64,000 nt of DNA from Cryobacterium sp. Y50 (GTDB taxonomy: Bacteria; Actinomycetota; Actinomycetes; Actinomycetales; Microbacteriaceae). Under the pieces are notes generated by a model. The model saw nothing but the letters and a program-made list of their open reading frames with translations. It ran no database searches and was not told the DNA's origin. The stretch covers positions 4,900 through 68,899 of the forward strand of contig NZ_PJJM01000095.1 of the NCBI RefSeq assembly GCF_002929805.1. Reading direction: 5' to 3'. Of the stretch, positions 45,397 through 54,254 are shown in pieces; position 1 is the stretch's first letter; each line of letters opens with the position of its first letter. The translations under genes and the position numbers were made by a program.

Positions 45397-46680
45397 ATGG
45401 CCCAGATCGAAACGGCACCACCCGTCGAATCCCCCCAGGACACCGCCCGCCGCACCGCGCTCACCAGCATGAAGCAGCTCGCCGGCGGACTGTTCGTGCT
45501 CATGGCTCTCATCTTCACCGTCTCGTTCGCCCTGCAGAATCGCTACCCCTGGCTCGAATACGTGCGCGCCGCGGCCGAGGGCGGCATGGTGGGCGCCATC
45601 GCCGACTGGTTCGCCGTCACCGCTCTGTTTCGCTACCCCTTCGGCCTGCGCATCCCGCACACCAACATCATCGCCAACCGCAAGGACGAGATCGGTGCGA
45701 GCCTCGGAGAGTTCGTCGAGGTCAATTTTCTCTCCGAGGCGGTCATCCGCGGCAAGCTCGAGTCCGTGCAGCCTTCCCGACGCCTCGGCGCGTGGCTCAG
45801 TGAGGAGAAAAACGCCGAAAAGCTCACCGACGAACTTGCCGTCGCCGGCCAGGGCGTGCTCGACCTGCTAGGCGACGATGCCATCAAGAGCCTCATCGAG
45901 TCCGTCGCCCGTGAACATTTGGTCAAGCCCGAGTGGGGCCCGAGTCTTGGACGGGTGGGCGAACGCCTCATCACCGGCGGACAGCAGCACGCGGCCGTCG
46001 ACCTGCTCCTCGACCGCGCTGACCGCTGGCTGCGCGCCCACCCCGAGGCGTTTGGCCGCGTGGTGTCGCAGCGGCTGCCCACCTGGCTGCCCGGATTCGT
46101 CGACAAACTCGTCGACGACAAGGCCTACCGCGAGGTGCTCGCCTTCGTTGCGTCCGCCCGACAGAACCGGCAGCATCCGGTTCGAAAAGCCCTCGATGAC
46201 TATCTCAGCGAGGTCATGCACGACCTGCAACACGAGCCGGCCATGATCAACCGGGTTGAAATGCGAAAGGCAGAGGTACTCGACAACGCCAAATTACGCG
46301 AGTTCGCCGGCGACACCTGGGCGACGGTCAAGGCCTCACTCAGCGAGGCACTCCAGAACCCGGCCAGCGCGCTGCGGGCCGGCATCTGTTCGACGCTCGA
46401 AGACGTCGGCCGACGACTGACAACGGATGCCGCGCTCGGCGCCCGCATCGACCGCTGGCTCGCCGACACGGCCAGTTATGTCGTGGCCAACTATCGCCAT
46501 GAGATCGCCGAAGTCATCACCGAAACAGTGGAGCGCTGGCCCGCCGCCGAGACTGCCGCGAAGATCGAATTGCAGGTCGGCCGCGACTTGCAATTCATTC
46601 GCATCAACGGAACCGTCGTCGGTGCCCTCGCCGGCCTGACCATTTTTACGCTCGCCCACGCGGTGTCAGCCCTGCTCTGA
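45397..46680 (+). CDS. DUF445 domain-containing membrane protein
   Basis: The 427-residue protein begins with one helix ([18 protein letters not shown]), then the conserved [26 protein letters not shown] of DUF445, a long helical middle part and a C-terminal helix ([20 protein letters not shown]). The two ends are probably membrane-anchored with a soluble middle. Function unknown. ATG 45397 is used; the region before it holds the weak CsoR-like site and the DUF305 remnant on the other strand. Confidence 0.87.
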   Translation: MAQIETAPPVESPQDTARRTALTSMKQLAGGLFVLMALIFTVSFALQNRYPWLEYVRAAAEGGMVGAIADWFAVTALFRYPFGLRIPHTNIIANRKDEIGASLGEFVEVNFLSEAVIRGKLESVQPSRRLGAWLSEEKNAEKLTDELAVAGQGVLDLLGDDAIKSLIESVAREHLVKPEWGPSLGRVGERLITGGQQHAAVDLLLDRADRWLRAHPEAFGRVVSQRLPTWLPGFVDKLVDDKAYREVLAFVASARQNRQHPVRKALDDYLSEVMHDLQHEPAMINRVEMRKAEVLDNAKLREFAGDTWATVKASLSEALQNPASALRAGICSTLEDVGRRLTTDAALGARIDRWLADTASYVVANYRHEIAEVITETVERWPAAETAAKIELQVGRDLQFIRINGTVVGALAGLTIFTLAHAVSALL

Positions 46681-46771
46681 GACCACTAATTGGCTGATAA
46701 TCGGCGACTCGATACGTAGGTTTTACCCATTCGGGACAGAATGGGGTCTTCTCCTGTCCCGAAAGGCGCGA

Positions 46772-48052
46772 ATGCACGACCTCGTCCGGTGGGCCCTTCG
46801 TCCGTTGATGCGCGTTTGGACGGCATCTGCCGAACGGGCGGACCGCCACCTGCCTCGCCCGCGCGACGTGCCGCAGGCCCACGCCCCTGGTATCGACAGC
46901 GACCGCGTTTTGATCCTCGGCTGCGGTCCCGCGGTCGGCTGGGGCGTGCTCAGCCACCAGCTTGCCCTGCCCGGCTCGCTCGCCCGCGAAATCTCGATAC
47001 GCACCGGACGCGGCGTCGACATCGACCTCCTGGCCAGCCGCACCATGACCGCCGAGAATGCGCTGACGGCGCTTGCTGACAGCCGGCTCGGCCGCTTCGA
47101 CGCGGTCCTTGTCGTTCTCGGCCTCAACGAAGCGCTCGACCTGACCGGCGTCACCGAGTGGCGCGACCGGTTGACCACCCTGCTCCAGGAGCTGGAACGC
47201 GAGACGTCACGCAGAACCCAGATATTTCTGCTCGGGATTCCGCCCATCCACAGCATCGACATCTTCCAACGTCCGCTCGTACGCATCGCTGATTGGTCAG
47301 CCACCGACCTCAACGCGGTCACGGCACGATTAGCTGCCGGGGCGCCGCGCACGACGTTCATACCATTCTCGCCGTCGGCGACAGCTGAAACCGACCGGCA
47401 CCGCACCCCAGCCGACTACCGCGGTTGGGCCGTGCTCCTGGCCGGCGCCCTGGCCGACAGCCTCGACTCCGCGCGCGTCGGCATCGTGCCGCACATCGAT
47501 CCGCGTCAAACGGATGCAGCCAGCCAGGAACGCGCCCGGCAGGCGGCCGTCGATGGCCTGGCCATTCTCGATACCCCACCGGAGGCTCGGTTCGACCAAC
47601 TGGTTGCCCTGGCTCAGCGGCTCTTCGACACCGAATCTGCAGTCATCAGCGTCATCGATCACGATCGTCAGTGGCACAAGGCCCGGGTCGGGCTCGCCGC
47701 CACGGAGATTCCGCGCGCCGATTCCTTCTGTGCACGCACCATTGAGGGGACCGGTGCTCTCGTTGTCGAGGACGCGCGAACCGATGAGAGATTCAGTGGC
47801 AGCTCGGTCGTGGTGGATGAGCCGCGCATCCGCTTTTATGCCGGGTTTCCCATCGAATCGCCATCGGGGGAGCGCATCGGTGCGCTCTGCGTGTTCGACT
47901 CTCGACCGCGGGCGCTGGCGGAGGTCGACCAGGTGCTGTTGCGCGAGCTTGCGCTGCTCGTGCAGTGTGAACTGCGCGTGCCGTCGGCGCAGCCGAGGCT
48001 ATCGTGCGGTCAATTGGGCGGTGAAATGGGCGGTGACCGTGGCAGCCGGTGA
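46772..48052 (+). CDS. SGNH-hydrolase-like domain fused to a GAF domain
   Basis: The 426-residue protein has an SGNH/GDSL-like first half (about 40-235: [20 protein letters not shown], then [14 protein letters not shown] and [12 protein letters not shown]) and a GAF domain (about 258-410: [40 protein letters not shown]). In the usual GDS motif the Ser would lie in [10 protein letters not shown]. Only Cys51 or Gly is present there, and the late Asp-x-x-His is not evident, so the first domain may bind rather than hydrolyse. A GAAAGG ribosome site precedes the ATG. Confidence 0.75.
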   Translation: MHDLVRWALRPLMRVWTASAERADRHLPRPRDVPQAHAPGIDSDRVLILGCGPAVGWGVLSHQLALPGSLAREISIRTGRGVDIDLLASRTMTAENALTALADSRLGRFDAVLVVLGLNEALDLTGVTEWRDRLTTLLQELERETSRRTQIFLLGIPPIHSIDIFQRPLVRIADWSATDLNAVTARLAAGAPRTTFIPFSPSATAETDRHRTPADYRGWAVLLAGALADSLDSARVGIVPHIDPRQTDAASQERARQAAVDGLAILDTPPEARFDQLVALAQRLFDTESAVISVIDHDRQWHKARVGLAATEIPRADSFCARTIEGTGALVVEDARTDERFSGSSVVVDEPRIRFYAGFPIESPSGERIGALCVFDSRPRALAEVDQVLLRELALLVQCELRVPSAQPRLSCGQLGGEMGGDRGSR

Positions 48053-48113
48053 CGGCGGTCGATCCGTTCGAGAGCGTCGACGATATCCGGGCCGCGCACT
48101 GTAAGCTCGCGGC

Positions 48114-48632
48114 GTGAGCGACTCCTTGCGGCGCAGACTGCGCGCCCTGCCAGACTTTCCCGACCTACTGCCCGTTTTTGATCCGTCCGACGCACCGGCC
48201 GACCCGGTCGACCTGTTTCTGCAGTGGCTTGATCACGCGCTCGCCGCCGGTGTACCACAGCCCCATGCCTTCAGCCTCGCGACGACGACCACCGATGGTC
48301 GGGTATCGTCGCGCATGCTCATCCTGAAGAACGTTGCCGGCGGGGCTTGGCAATTCGCGAGCACACGCGGTTCCCGCAAGGGACGCGAGCTCGCTGCCAA
48401 CCCCCAGGCGGCGATGAACTTCTATTGGCATGCTCTCGGCCGGCAGGTGCGCGTTGTCGGCTCGGTTTCACTGCTGACGGCTGAGGCATCCGCTTTGGAT
48501 TGGGAGGAGCGGCCAGGAGCCGATGGTCGAGCCAATCCCGACTGGCAGCTCTACGCCCTACACCCCACCGAGGTCGAATTCTGGCAGGCCAGCCCCGATC
48601 GTCACCATATTCGCCACCGCTACGACCTCTGA
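48114..48632 (+). CDS. Pyridoxamine 5'-phosphate oxidase family protein (short)
   Basis: The 172-residue flavin-binding split-barrel protein has FSLATTTTDGRVSSRMLILK, GSRKGRELAANPQAAMNFYW and the PNPOx C-terminus VEFWQASPDRHHIRHRYDL. Compared with PdxH (about 210 residues) the middle is shortened: the usual SRQS-type segment after the second barrel part is replaced by EERPGADGRANPDWQL. It may still oxidise PNP/PMP to PLP or a related substrate. GTG 48114 is the start. It is close behind the SGNH-GAF gene. Confidence 0.8.
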   Translation: MSDSLRRRLRALPDFPDLLPVFDPSDAPADPVDLFLQWLDHALAAGVPQPHAFSLATTTTDGRVSSRMLILKNVAGGAWQFASTRGSRKGRELAANPQAAMNFYWHALGRQVRVVGSVSLLTAEASALDWEERPGADGRANPDWQLYALHPTEVEFWQASPDRHHIRHRYDL

Positions 48633-48794
48633 AAGTCACCCGTCGGCAGCCGCTGACCTCGTCGGTTGGTCATAACTCCTGCAAATTGCGGCAAGCTTCT
48701 CGCCGATGTCAGCAAAACGCTGCGCACCCAGCGCGCGCCACCGGAACTTGCCAAAATCATGCGCCTTGAGTGGTGATAATGCTCGCTGAAACGC

Positions 48795-48830
48795 AAAATG
48801 CGCACCGAATCCACAGGATTCAGTGCGCAT
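48795..48830 (-). terminator. Terminator of the tRNA-Lys gene
   Basis: On the minus strand ATGCGCAC-T-GAATCC pairs with GGATTC-G-GTGCGCAT around a TGT loop (48798-48830), followed by TTTT. It lies 27 bp after the tRNA 3' end. Confidence 0.85.
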
Positions 48831-48856
48831 CTGCCGCGCCACCTGCGCGATTATTG

Positions 48857-48929
48857 TGGGCCCCGTCGGGCTCGAACCGACGACCCAAGGATTAAAAGTC
48901 CTTTGCTCTACCAACTGAGCTAGAGGCCC
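48857..48929 (-). tRNA. tRNA-Lys (UUU anticodon)
   Basis: The minus strand folds into a 73-nt tRNA. Acceptor GGGCCTC pairs with GGGGCCC; the D arm has AGCTCAGTTGGTAGAGC; the anticodon arm AGGACTTTTAATCCT has loop CTTTTAA and anticodon TTT; the T arm has GTTCGAGCC. The discriminator is A and no CCA is encoded as a full triplet. No integrated element abuts its 3' end. Confidence 0.97.
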
Positions 48930-49033
48930 GTGGGTTCTAATCTACCGTGGATTCGCGCTCAGCTTTTCTGGGTAGCGTTGAGGGCAGCAAAAACCAGCCG
49001 TCTAAATGCCGAAAGAACCGAGGAGAATCCGCC

Positions 49034-49663
49034 GTGGCCGACAACTTCCACAAGCCCACCTTGTTCTCCGGAAACAAGTTCGAGGCGTTCCAGGGCGGCG
49101 AAGACCCGGCGAACATCAGCCGCATCGCACACGAAACCGCGCAGGCCCTGCTCAACCGGGTGCGCAGCAACCCCGACCCCGAGACGGTCGAACGCCTCGT
49201 CGCCTACACCGACGAAAACGGCATCGACGCGGTCGCCGAACTGTGGTCGCGGGCCACGCCGCGTAGCCTGCCCGGCGCACTCTGGCGCATCTATCTCGTT
49301 CGTATGCTGATTCGGCAGGATCCCGAGGGCTGCGCGTACCTGTACCAGCGGGGAACGGATGCTGCCGCCACGATCGATCCGCTCGTCGCGGGTGCCGCGG
49401 TGCCGACCGGTCCGGCCGAGATCATCGTGCTCGCCGACGAGATTCTGCGCGGCCTGTTCACCGGAGACTTCGCCGTCGCGCTTGATCGCGGAGCGGCGTA
49501 CTGCCGAGTCACCGCACTAGGGGCGACGAGCATCGCCGACGACCACGACCTGACCGAGCCGCACCGCTCCTCGGAATTAACGACTCGGGCTCTACGGTTC
49601 TCCACGACCGCCGCCGAGTTCGCGGCCTGCGCGCGCCTCTGGCGCCGCGACTCCCTGGAGTAG
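49034..49663 (+). CDS. Conserved actinobacterial protein of unknown function
   Basis: The 209-residue, mostly helical soluble protein begins MADNFHKPTLFSGNKFEAFQ and contains HETAQALLNRVRSNPDPETV, ELWSRATPRSLPGALWRIYL and GPAEIIVLADEILRGLFTGD. I recall close relatives in Microbacteriaceae labelled 'DNA-directed RNA polymerase subunit beta', but I see no RpoB domain, so that name looks like a propagated error. GTG 49034 has a GAGGAGAA ribosome site. A longer frame to 48947 lacks one. It starts about 100 bp from tRNA-Lys, in the opposite direction. Confidence 0.75.
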   Translation: MADNFHKPTLFSGNKFEAFQGGEDPANISRIAHETAQALLNRVRSNPDPETVERLVAYTDENGIDAVAELWSRATPRSLPGALWRIYLVRMLIRQDPEGCAYLYQRGTDAAATIDPLVAGAAVPTGPAEIIVLADEILRGLFTGDFAVALDRGAAYCRVTALGATSIADDHDLTEPHRSSELTTRALRFSTTAAEFAACARLWRRDSLE

Positions 49664-50128
49664 CCCGCCCTTTTTTCCAGGCCCGGAAAGTGGGCCCATG
49701 ACCTATCGTGGGTCTGCTTCCGCAGGGTGAGCCCGGTGGGTTCACGCGCAGTCGCTCCGGCTTTCGGTCTCCAACACGCCGGCTCGCTGATCACGATTGC
49801 CCGACGATTGCCCGATGATTGCTCGACGATTGACCTACCGGCCCACGCAACCCGAAATCCCCTGTGCGCCGACGGCGAACATTCAACGACGGCCGCTTCG
49901 CTCGAATACACTGGAGTCTGGTCGGGCCGCAGTAATCCCGGGTTCCATTATTCGCCGCTTCGAGCGGCCTCGCGCCGAGAGGTGCTCTGCGGCCCGGCCT
50001 TTTGCGTTGACGCGGCGGGCGTGATGAGACCGGCATCCGGCATCCGTTTCGAAGCTTAATTCCCGCAAATACCAATCTGTTAGCGACTTCGCACCGAACC
50101 CTAGTCATGGAACGGGACGAGACCTGAC
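49664..50128. other. Intergenic stretch with an 11-bp tandem repeat
   Basis: No supported gene lies in these 465 bp. At 49795-49835 the unit GATTGCCCGAC is repeated about 3.7 times with small changes (GATTGCCCGAT, GATTGCTCGAC, GATTGACC). The part before sigK is A+T-richer (50056-50085) and probably holds its promoter. Two adjacent copies of the GCATCCG word lie at 50033-50045. Confidence 0.6.
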
Positions 50129-50725
50129 ATGCTAGATCTCATGACTGCTGATTCCGTCGGAGATCTTGCATCGGCAGCCCCTGCCACCAAGGAGGAGCTG
50201 CTCGCTCGAGTAGCGCTCGGCGACCAATCGGCCTTCGGAGAGCTGTATGACCAGATCGCCCCGCGGGTGCTTGGGCTGGTCAAGCGCCTGCTCATCGATC
50301 ACGCGCAGTCGGAGGAAGTGACCCAGGAGATTTTTCTGGAGATCTGGCAGTCGGCATCGCGGTACGAATCCACGCGTGGCGGGGCGAGTACCTGGATCCT
50401 CACCATGGCACACCGGCGAGCGGTCGATCGAATTCGGTCGTCGCAGGCTGGCCGTGACCGCGATACCAAAATCGGAATCCGTGACCTGGCCGTTGCCTAC
50501 GATCACGTGGCCGAAACCGTTGAAGTACGAATCGAACATGAAAGGGTGGAGAAGGCGATGACTCGATTGACTCAGCTGCAGCGCCAGGCTGTGAGTCTCG
50601 CGTATTACGGCGGGTTTAGTCACAGTGAGGTCGCCGACATACTCCACATTCCATTGGGTACCGTGAAAACACGACTCCGTGACGGACTGATCCGCCTGCG
50701 CGACGAATTGGGCGTGGCATCATGA
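50129..50725 (+). CDS. sigK: ECF RNA polymerase sigma factor SigK
   Basis: The 198-residue protein has sigma region 2 (DQSAFGELYDQIAPRVLGLV to EEVTQEIFLEIWQSASRY, with STWILTMAHRRAVDRIR) and region 4 (QAVSLAYYGGFSHSEVADIL, PLGTVKTRLRDGLIRLRDEL). It is followed by an RskA-type anti-sigma gene overlapping by 4 bp, the arrangement known for SigK in Mycobacterium. An alternative ATG lies four codons downstream (50141). Targets are not visible in the window. Confidence 0.92.
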   Translation: MLDLMTADSVGDLASAAPATKEELLARVALGDQSAFGELYDQIAPRVLGLVKRLLIDHAQSEEVTQEIFLEIWQSASRYESTRGGASTWILTMAHRRAVDRIRSSQAGRDRDTKIGIRDLAVAYDHVAETVEVRIEHERVEKAMTRLTQLQRQAVSLAYYGGFSHSEVADILHIPLGTVKTRLRDGLIRLRDELGVAS

Positions 50726-51606
50726 CCGGCCGCAACGAGCAGCACCCGGCCGACCTGGCCGGCGCCTACGCCCTGCACGCCCTCGACGCCGACGACACGG
50801 CCGCGTTCGAATCGCACCTCGCCGAATCAGAACGGGCGCGCATCGAAACGGCCGAGTTGAACGACACAGCGGTGGCCCTCGGCCTCGCCGTGGCCCCGGT
50901 CCAGCCCTCCGCTGCGCTCAAGGCCAACCTCATGTCGATGCTCGCGTCGACCCCGCAACTTGCGCCACTGCCGCGCGCTGTTGGCCCCGCCACAACGGAT
51001 GCCGCCACCGCCGTCTCCGAGACGACTCCCGTCGTTTCCCCGGTTACGTCGGGAACGGCGCCGTCCGGGCCGGTCACCGGCATCCGTTCTGGTGATGCGT
51101 CGAGCCCACACCGTTCGTCGGCGACCGAGCGTGCCAAGGCGCGCTGGTTCAAGCGGCCAGCGCTGTACTACCTGCTGGCCGCTGCGGCGGCGGCAGCCCT
51201 GTTCGTCGGCGGATCCTTGTTCGGCCAGACACTCAACAACGACGAATTTGAGTCGCAGCAGGCCGCCGGGCTCGCCCAGATCAACGCGGCGGATGACTCT
51301 CAGCGTGCCGCGACGACAACGGCCGAGGGGCAGGAAGCGACGCTGGTCTGGTCGAACAAGCTCGGAATCTCCGCCGTGCTTGTGGCCGACCTGCCCGTGC
51401 TGCCGAGCGATCAGGACTATCAGCTCTGGTACATCAACGGTGACGGCCCAGCCTCGGCTGGAACCTTCGACTCGACCGGCGATGGCCCCGCCTGGCGCGT
51501 GCTCGACGGCACCATGCACGCCGGCGACCAGGTCGGCATCACCGTTGAACCCAACGGTGGGTCCGACCAGCCCTCGAGCACCCCGATCGTCGCGTTTCAG
51601 AGTTAG
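50722..51606 (+). CDS. rskA: Anti-sigma-K factor RskA family protein
   Basis: The 294-residue protein has a cytoplasmic anti-sigma domain (HPADLAGAYALHALDADDTA), a Thr/Ser/Pro-rich stretch, one membrane helix (about 148-168, YYLLAAAAAAALFVGGSLFG) and an extracytoplasmic RskA domain (SNKLGISAVLVADLPVLPSD, YQLWYINGDGPASAGTF). It would hold SigK at the membrane and release it after regulated proteolysis, as in mycobacteria. ATG 50722 overlaps the sigK stop (ATGA). No HXXXCXXC zinc motif is seen, as expected for RskA. Confidence 0.9.
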   Translation: MTGRNEQHPADLAGAYALHALDADDTAAFESHLAESERARIETAELNDTAVALGLAVAPVQPSAALKANLMSMLASTPQLAPLPRAVGPATTDAATAVSETTPVVSPVTSGTAPSGPVTGIRSGDASSPHRSSATERAKARWFKRPALYYLLAAAAAAALFVGGSLFGQTLNNDEFESQQAAGLAQINAADDSQRAATTTAEGQEATLVWSNKLGISAVLVADLPVLPSDQDYQLWYINGDGPASAGTFDSTGDGPAWRVLDGTMHAGDQVGITVEPNGGSDQPSSTPIVAFQS

Positions 51607-51754
51607 CGTTCGATCTCGACGTCGGCCGCCAGCCGGTGCGGGATCGCAAGTCGTCCTGATTCTGACTTCCACAGGGCGATTTGCGACCCCTCATAGCGGC
51701 GGCGGCCGCAGATGCGCCGCACGCGCCCTGGTGAGCGCGAAGTAGGCTCGGGGC

Positions 51755-52642
51755 ATGAGACTGCCCTTCACGTTGCTGATCGATCCCGTCCCCGCCGATT
51801 CATTGCAGCAGAACTTCGACGACACGTTCCACGAGATGGAATCCAGCGCCCCGGCGTTGCGGGTCGGCGAGCTGAGCACGCAGCGTGGCGATGGAATCTT
51901 CGAGACCCTCGCCGTCGTCGATGGGCATCCGCAGGAGGTTGAGCCGCACATCAGTCGGCTGCGCAACTCCGCGCGCATCTGCGATCTCCCGGTTCCAAAC
52001 GCCGAGCAGTGGCGCGCCGCGATCGCCTACGCCGCCCTGCGCATCCCGCAGCGGGGCGAGATCGCGCTCAAGTTCGTGCTCAGCCGCGGTGTCGAGCACG
52101 GCCCGGCGCCGACCGCTTGGCTGCACGCGGTCGCCGCGGCGGATTTCAGCGGCGTGCGCGCGACCGGCGTGCGCGTCGTGACCCTCGACCGCGGCTACCC
52201 GCGTGGTGTCGCCGAAAAGGCACCCTGGCTGCTGATGGGCGCCAAAACCCTTAGCTATGCGGTGAACATGGCCGCTATTCGTGAGGCCCACCGCCGCGGC
52301 GCCGACGACACCATCTTCGTCACCACCGATGGTTACGTCATGGAAGGTCCGACCTCGAGCGTCGTGCTGCGCAGCAACGGATCGTACGTCACGCCCGCCC
52401 CGAGCGGCGCGATTCTGCACGGAACCACGCAGCAGAGCATGTTCGACTATCTGCGCGGGCAGGGGGCTTCCGTCGAATACCGCGACGTCACGCTCGACGA
52501 ACTTCGCCAAGCGGATGCCGCCTGGCTCGTCTCCAGCGTGCGCCTCGCCGTGTCCGTGATCGCCCTGGACAGCGAGCCGTTCCCGGCAGACCAGCCGGTG
52601 ACCGAGGCCCTGAACGCGTACTTGTTGGCGCGGACGGCGTAG
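51755..52642 (+). CDS. pabC: Aminodeoxychorismate lyase / class IV aminotransferase
   Basis: A PLP fold-type IV protein of 295 residues with the phosphate-pocket RGDGIFETLAVVDG, the PLP Lys164 in LMGAKTLSYAVNMAAIREA and Glu197 in VMEGPTSSVV. Actinobacterial proteins of this kind are usually assigned to aminodeoxychorismate lyase (p-aminobenzoate for folate). Branched-chain or D-amino-acid aminotransferase activity cannot be excluded by eye. It stands alone; no pabA or pabB lies nearby. Confidence 0.8.
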   Translation: MRLPFTLLIDPVPADSLQQNFDDTFHEMESSAPALRVGELSTQRGDGIFETLAVVDGHPQEVEPHISRLRNSARICDLPVPNAEQWRAAIAYAALRIPQRGEIALKFVLSRGVEHGPAPTAWLHAVAAADFSGVRATGVRVVTLDRGYPRGVAEKAPWLLMGAKTLSYAVNMAAIREAHRRGADDTIFVTTDGYVMEGPTSSVVLRSNGSYVTPAPSGAILHGTTQQSMFDYLRGQGASVEYRDVTLDELRQADAAWLVSSVRLAVSVIALDSEPFPADQPVTEALNAYLLARTA

Positions 52643-52870
52643 GGCGCGCCGGCGCAGGCGCGGCTACTTCACGCGCCTGCGGACAGTCGCGGCTCGCAGG
52701 CAGGCAGGCAGATCGAACTAGCGGAGACCAGTATCGACGGGCATAACCCGGTCTTGGGAACCCGTAGACCGATGCGCGGGCCGTGCGGCGCGGGTATCCG
52801 CTCTGAAAGAAACCGCGAATTGGGGCAATGTGTCGCTGCCACTAGGCTCTGGGGGGACCGAGAGGGATAT

Positions 52871-54181
52871 ATGAGAATTTCTGTCATTGGATGTGGCTAC
52901 CTGGGCGCCGTACACGCGTCAGCTATGGCCGAGCTGGGGCACGATGTCGTCGGGATCGACGTCGACGCCGCCAAGATCGCTCAACTTGCCATCGGCAAAC
53001 CCCCGTTCTTTGAACCCGGACTTCCCGAGGTTCTGCGCAAGGCCGTGAACAGCGGCCGACTGCGATTCAGTACCGATATAGCGGATGCCGCCGGCTCGCA
53101 GGTGCACTTCATCGCCGTCGGCACGCCGCAGAAGCCCGGCAGCTACAGCGCCGACCTGCGTTATGTCGATGCGTCGATCGAGTCCCTCATCCCTCATCTG
53201 GCCGACGGCGACCTCGTCGTGGGCAAAAGCACCGTTCCGGTGGGGACCGCCGCCCGCCTGGCCGAGCTCATCGGAGCCGGTAGTGGCGCGTCGCTGGCCT
53301 GGAATCCGGAGTTTCTGCGCGAGGGATTCGCCGTGCAGGACACCATCAGCCCCGACCGTCTGGTCTACGGTGTCGCGCCGGGCGCGCCCGGCGCGCACGC
53401 GGTCAAGCTGCTCAACGAGATCTACGCCACGGCGCTCGCCGCGGACACCCCCCTGGTCATCACCGACTACGCCACGGCCGAGCTCGTCAAGGTCGCCGCG
53501 AACGCGTTTCTGGCGACCAAGATCAGCTTCATCAACGCCATGGCTGAGATCGCCGAGGTCACCGGTGCCGATGTCACCCAGCTAGCGGATGCCATCGGCT
53601 ACGACGGCCGCATCGGCCGCCGTTTTCTCGGCGCCGGCGTTGGATTCGGCGGCGGTTGCCTGCCCAAGGACATTCGCGCCTTCACCGCTCGCGCCGAAGA
53701 ACTGGGTCGTGGCGAGTCCGTGGCTTTTCTCAAGGAGATCGACAAAATTAACCTGCGTCGTCGCCAGCGGGTCGTCGACTTGACCACCGAGGCCCTCGGC
53801 AACACGGTCTACAACGCCAAGGTCGCGGTGCTCGGACTGAGCTTCAAGCCGCACTCCGACGACGTGCGCGACTCGCCGGCACTCGACGTGGCCGTGCAGC
53901 TGCGCGGTCTGGGAGCCGAAGTAGTGGCGACCGACCCGGAGGCCATCGCGAACTCGCGGGCACGGCATCCGCAGCTGCAGTATGAGGAGTCCCTCGAGAA
54001 CACCCTGCGGGGAGCGGATGCTGTCGTGCTCGTCACCGAGTGGCCCGAGTTTCGGCACCTCGACCCGGTCTGGGCGGGTTCACTCGTGAAAACGAAGACC
54101 GTGATCGACGGCCGCAACGCGCTCGACCCCGCCGTTTGGCGTGCCGCCGGGTGGACCTATCACGGGCTCGGGCGGCCGTAG
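52871..54181 (+). CDS. ugd: UDP-glucose 6-dehydrogenase
   Basis: It oxidises UDP-glucose twice to UDP-glucuronate for polysaccharide or envelope sugars. The 436 residues show the NAD fold at the start (ISVIGCGYLGAVHASAMAEL), GKSTVPVGTA, NPEFLREGFAVQDTISPDR, Lys207 (AELVKVAANAFLATKISF), the catalytic Cys263 (GFGGGCLPKDIRA) and the C-terminal FKPHSDDVRDSPAL. ATG 52871 follows an AGAGGGAT ribosome site; the open frame before it does not look coding. Confidence 0.94.
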   Translation: MRISVIGCGYLGAVHASAMAELGHDVVGIDVDAAKIAQLAIGKPPFFEPGLPEVLRKAVNSGRLRFSTDIADAAGSQVHFIAVGTPQKPGSYSADLRYVDASIESLIPHLADGDLVVGKSTVPVGTAARLAELIGAGSGASLAWNPEFLREGFAVQDTISPDRLVYGVAPGAPGAHAVKLLNEIYATALAADTPLVITDYATAELVKVAANAFLATKISFINAMAEIAEVTGADVTQLADAIGYDGRIGRRFLGAGVGFGGGCLPKDIRAFTARAEELGRGESVAFLKEIDKINLRRRQRVVDLTTEALGNTVYNAKVAVLGLSFKPHSDDVRDSPALDVAVQLRGLGAEVVATDPEAIANSRARHPQLQYEESLENTLRGADAVVLVTEWPEFRHLDPVWAGSLVKTKTVIDGRNALDPAVWRAAGWTYHGLGRP

Positions 54182-54254
54182 CGCCAGCTCTTTCCCCGCC
54201 CGCAGCTTCTGGTTGCGCTAGTCTCGAGACATACTTAAAGGGAAATCGGGTCTC

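Noticed and set aside
48857-49663. tRNA-Lys as the attachment site of an integrated element
   Set aside because: No integrase, no direct repeat of the tRNA 3' end and no foreign-looking genes next to it.
49795-49835. Short direct repeats considered as a CRISPR array
   Set aside because: Units of 11 bp with no spacers between them and no cas genes anywhere in the window.
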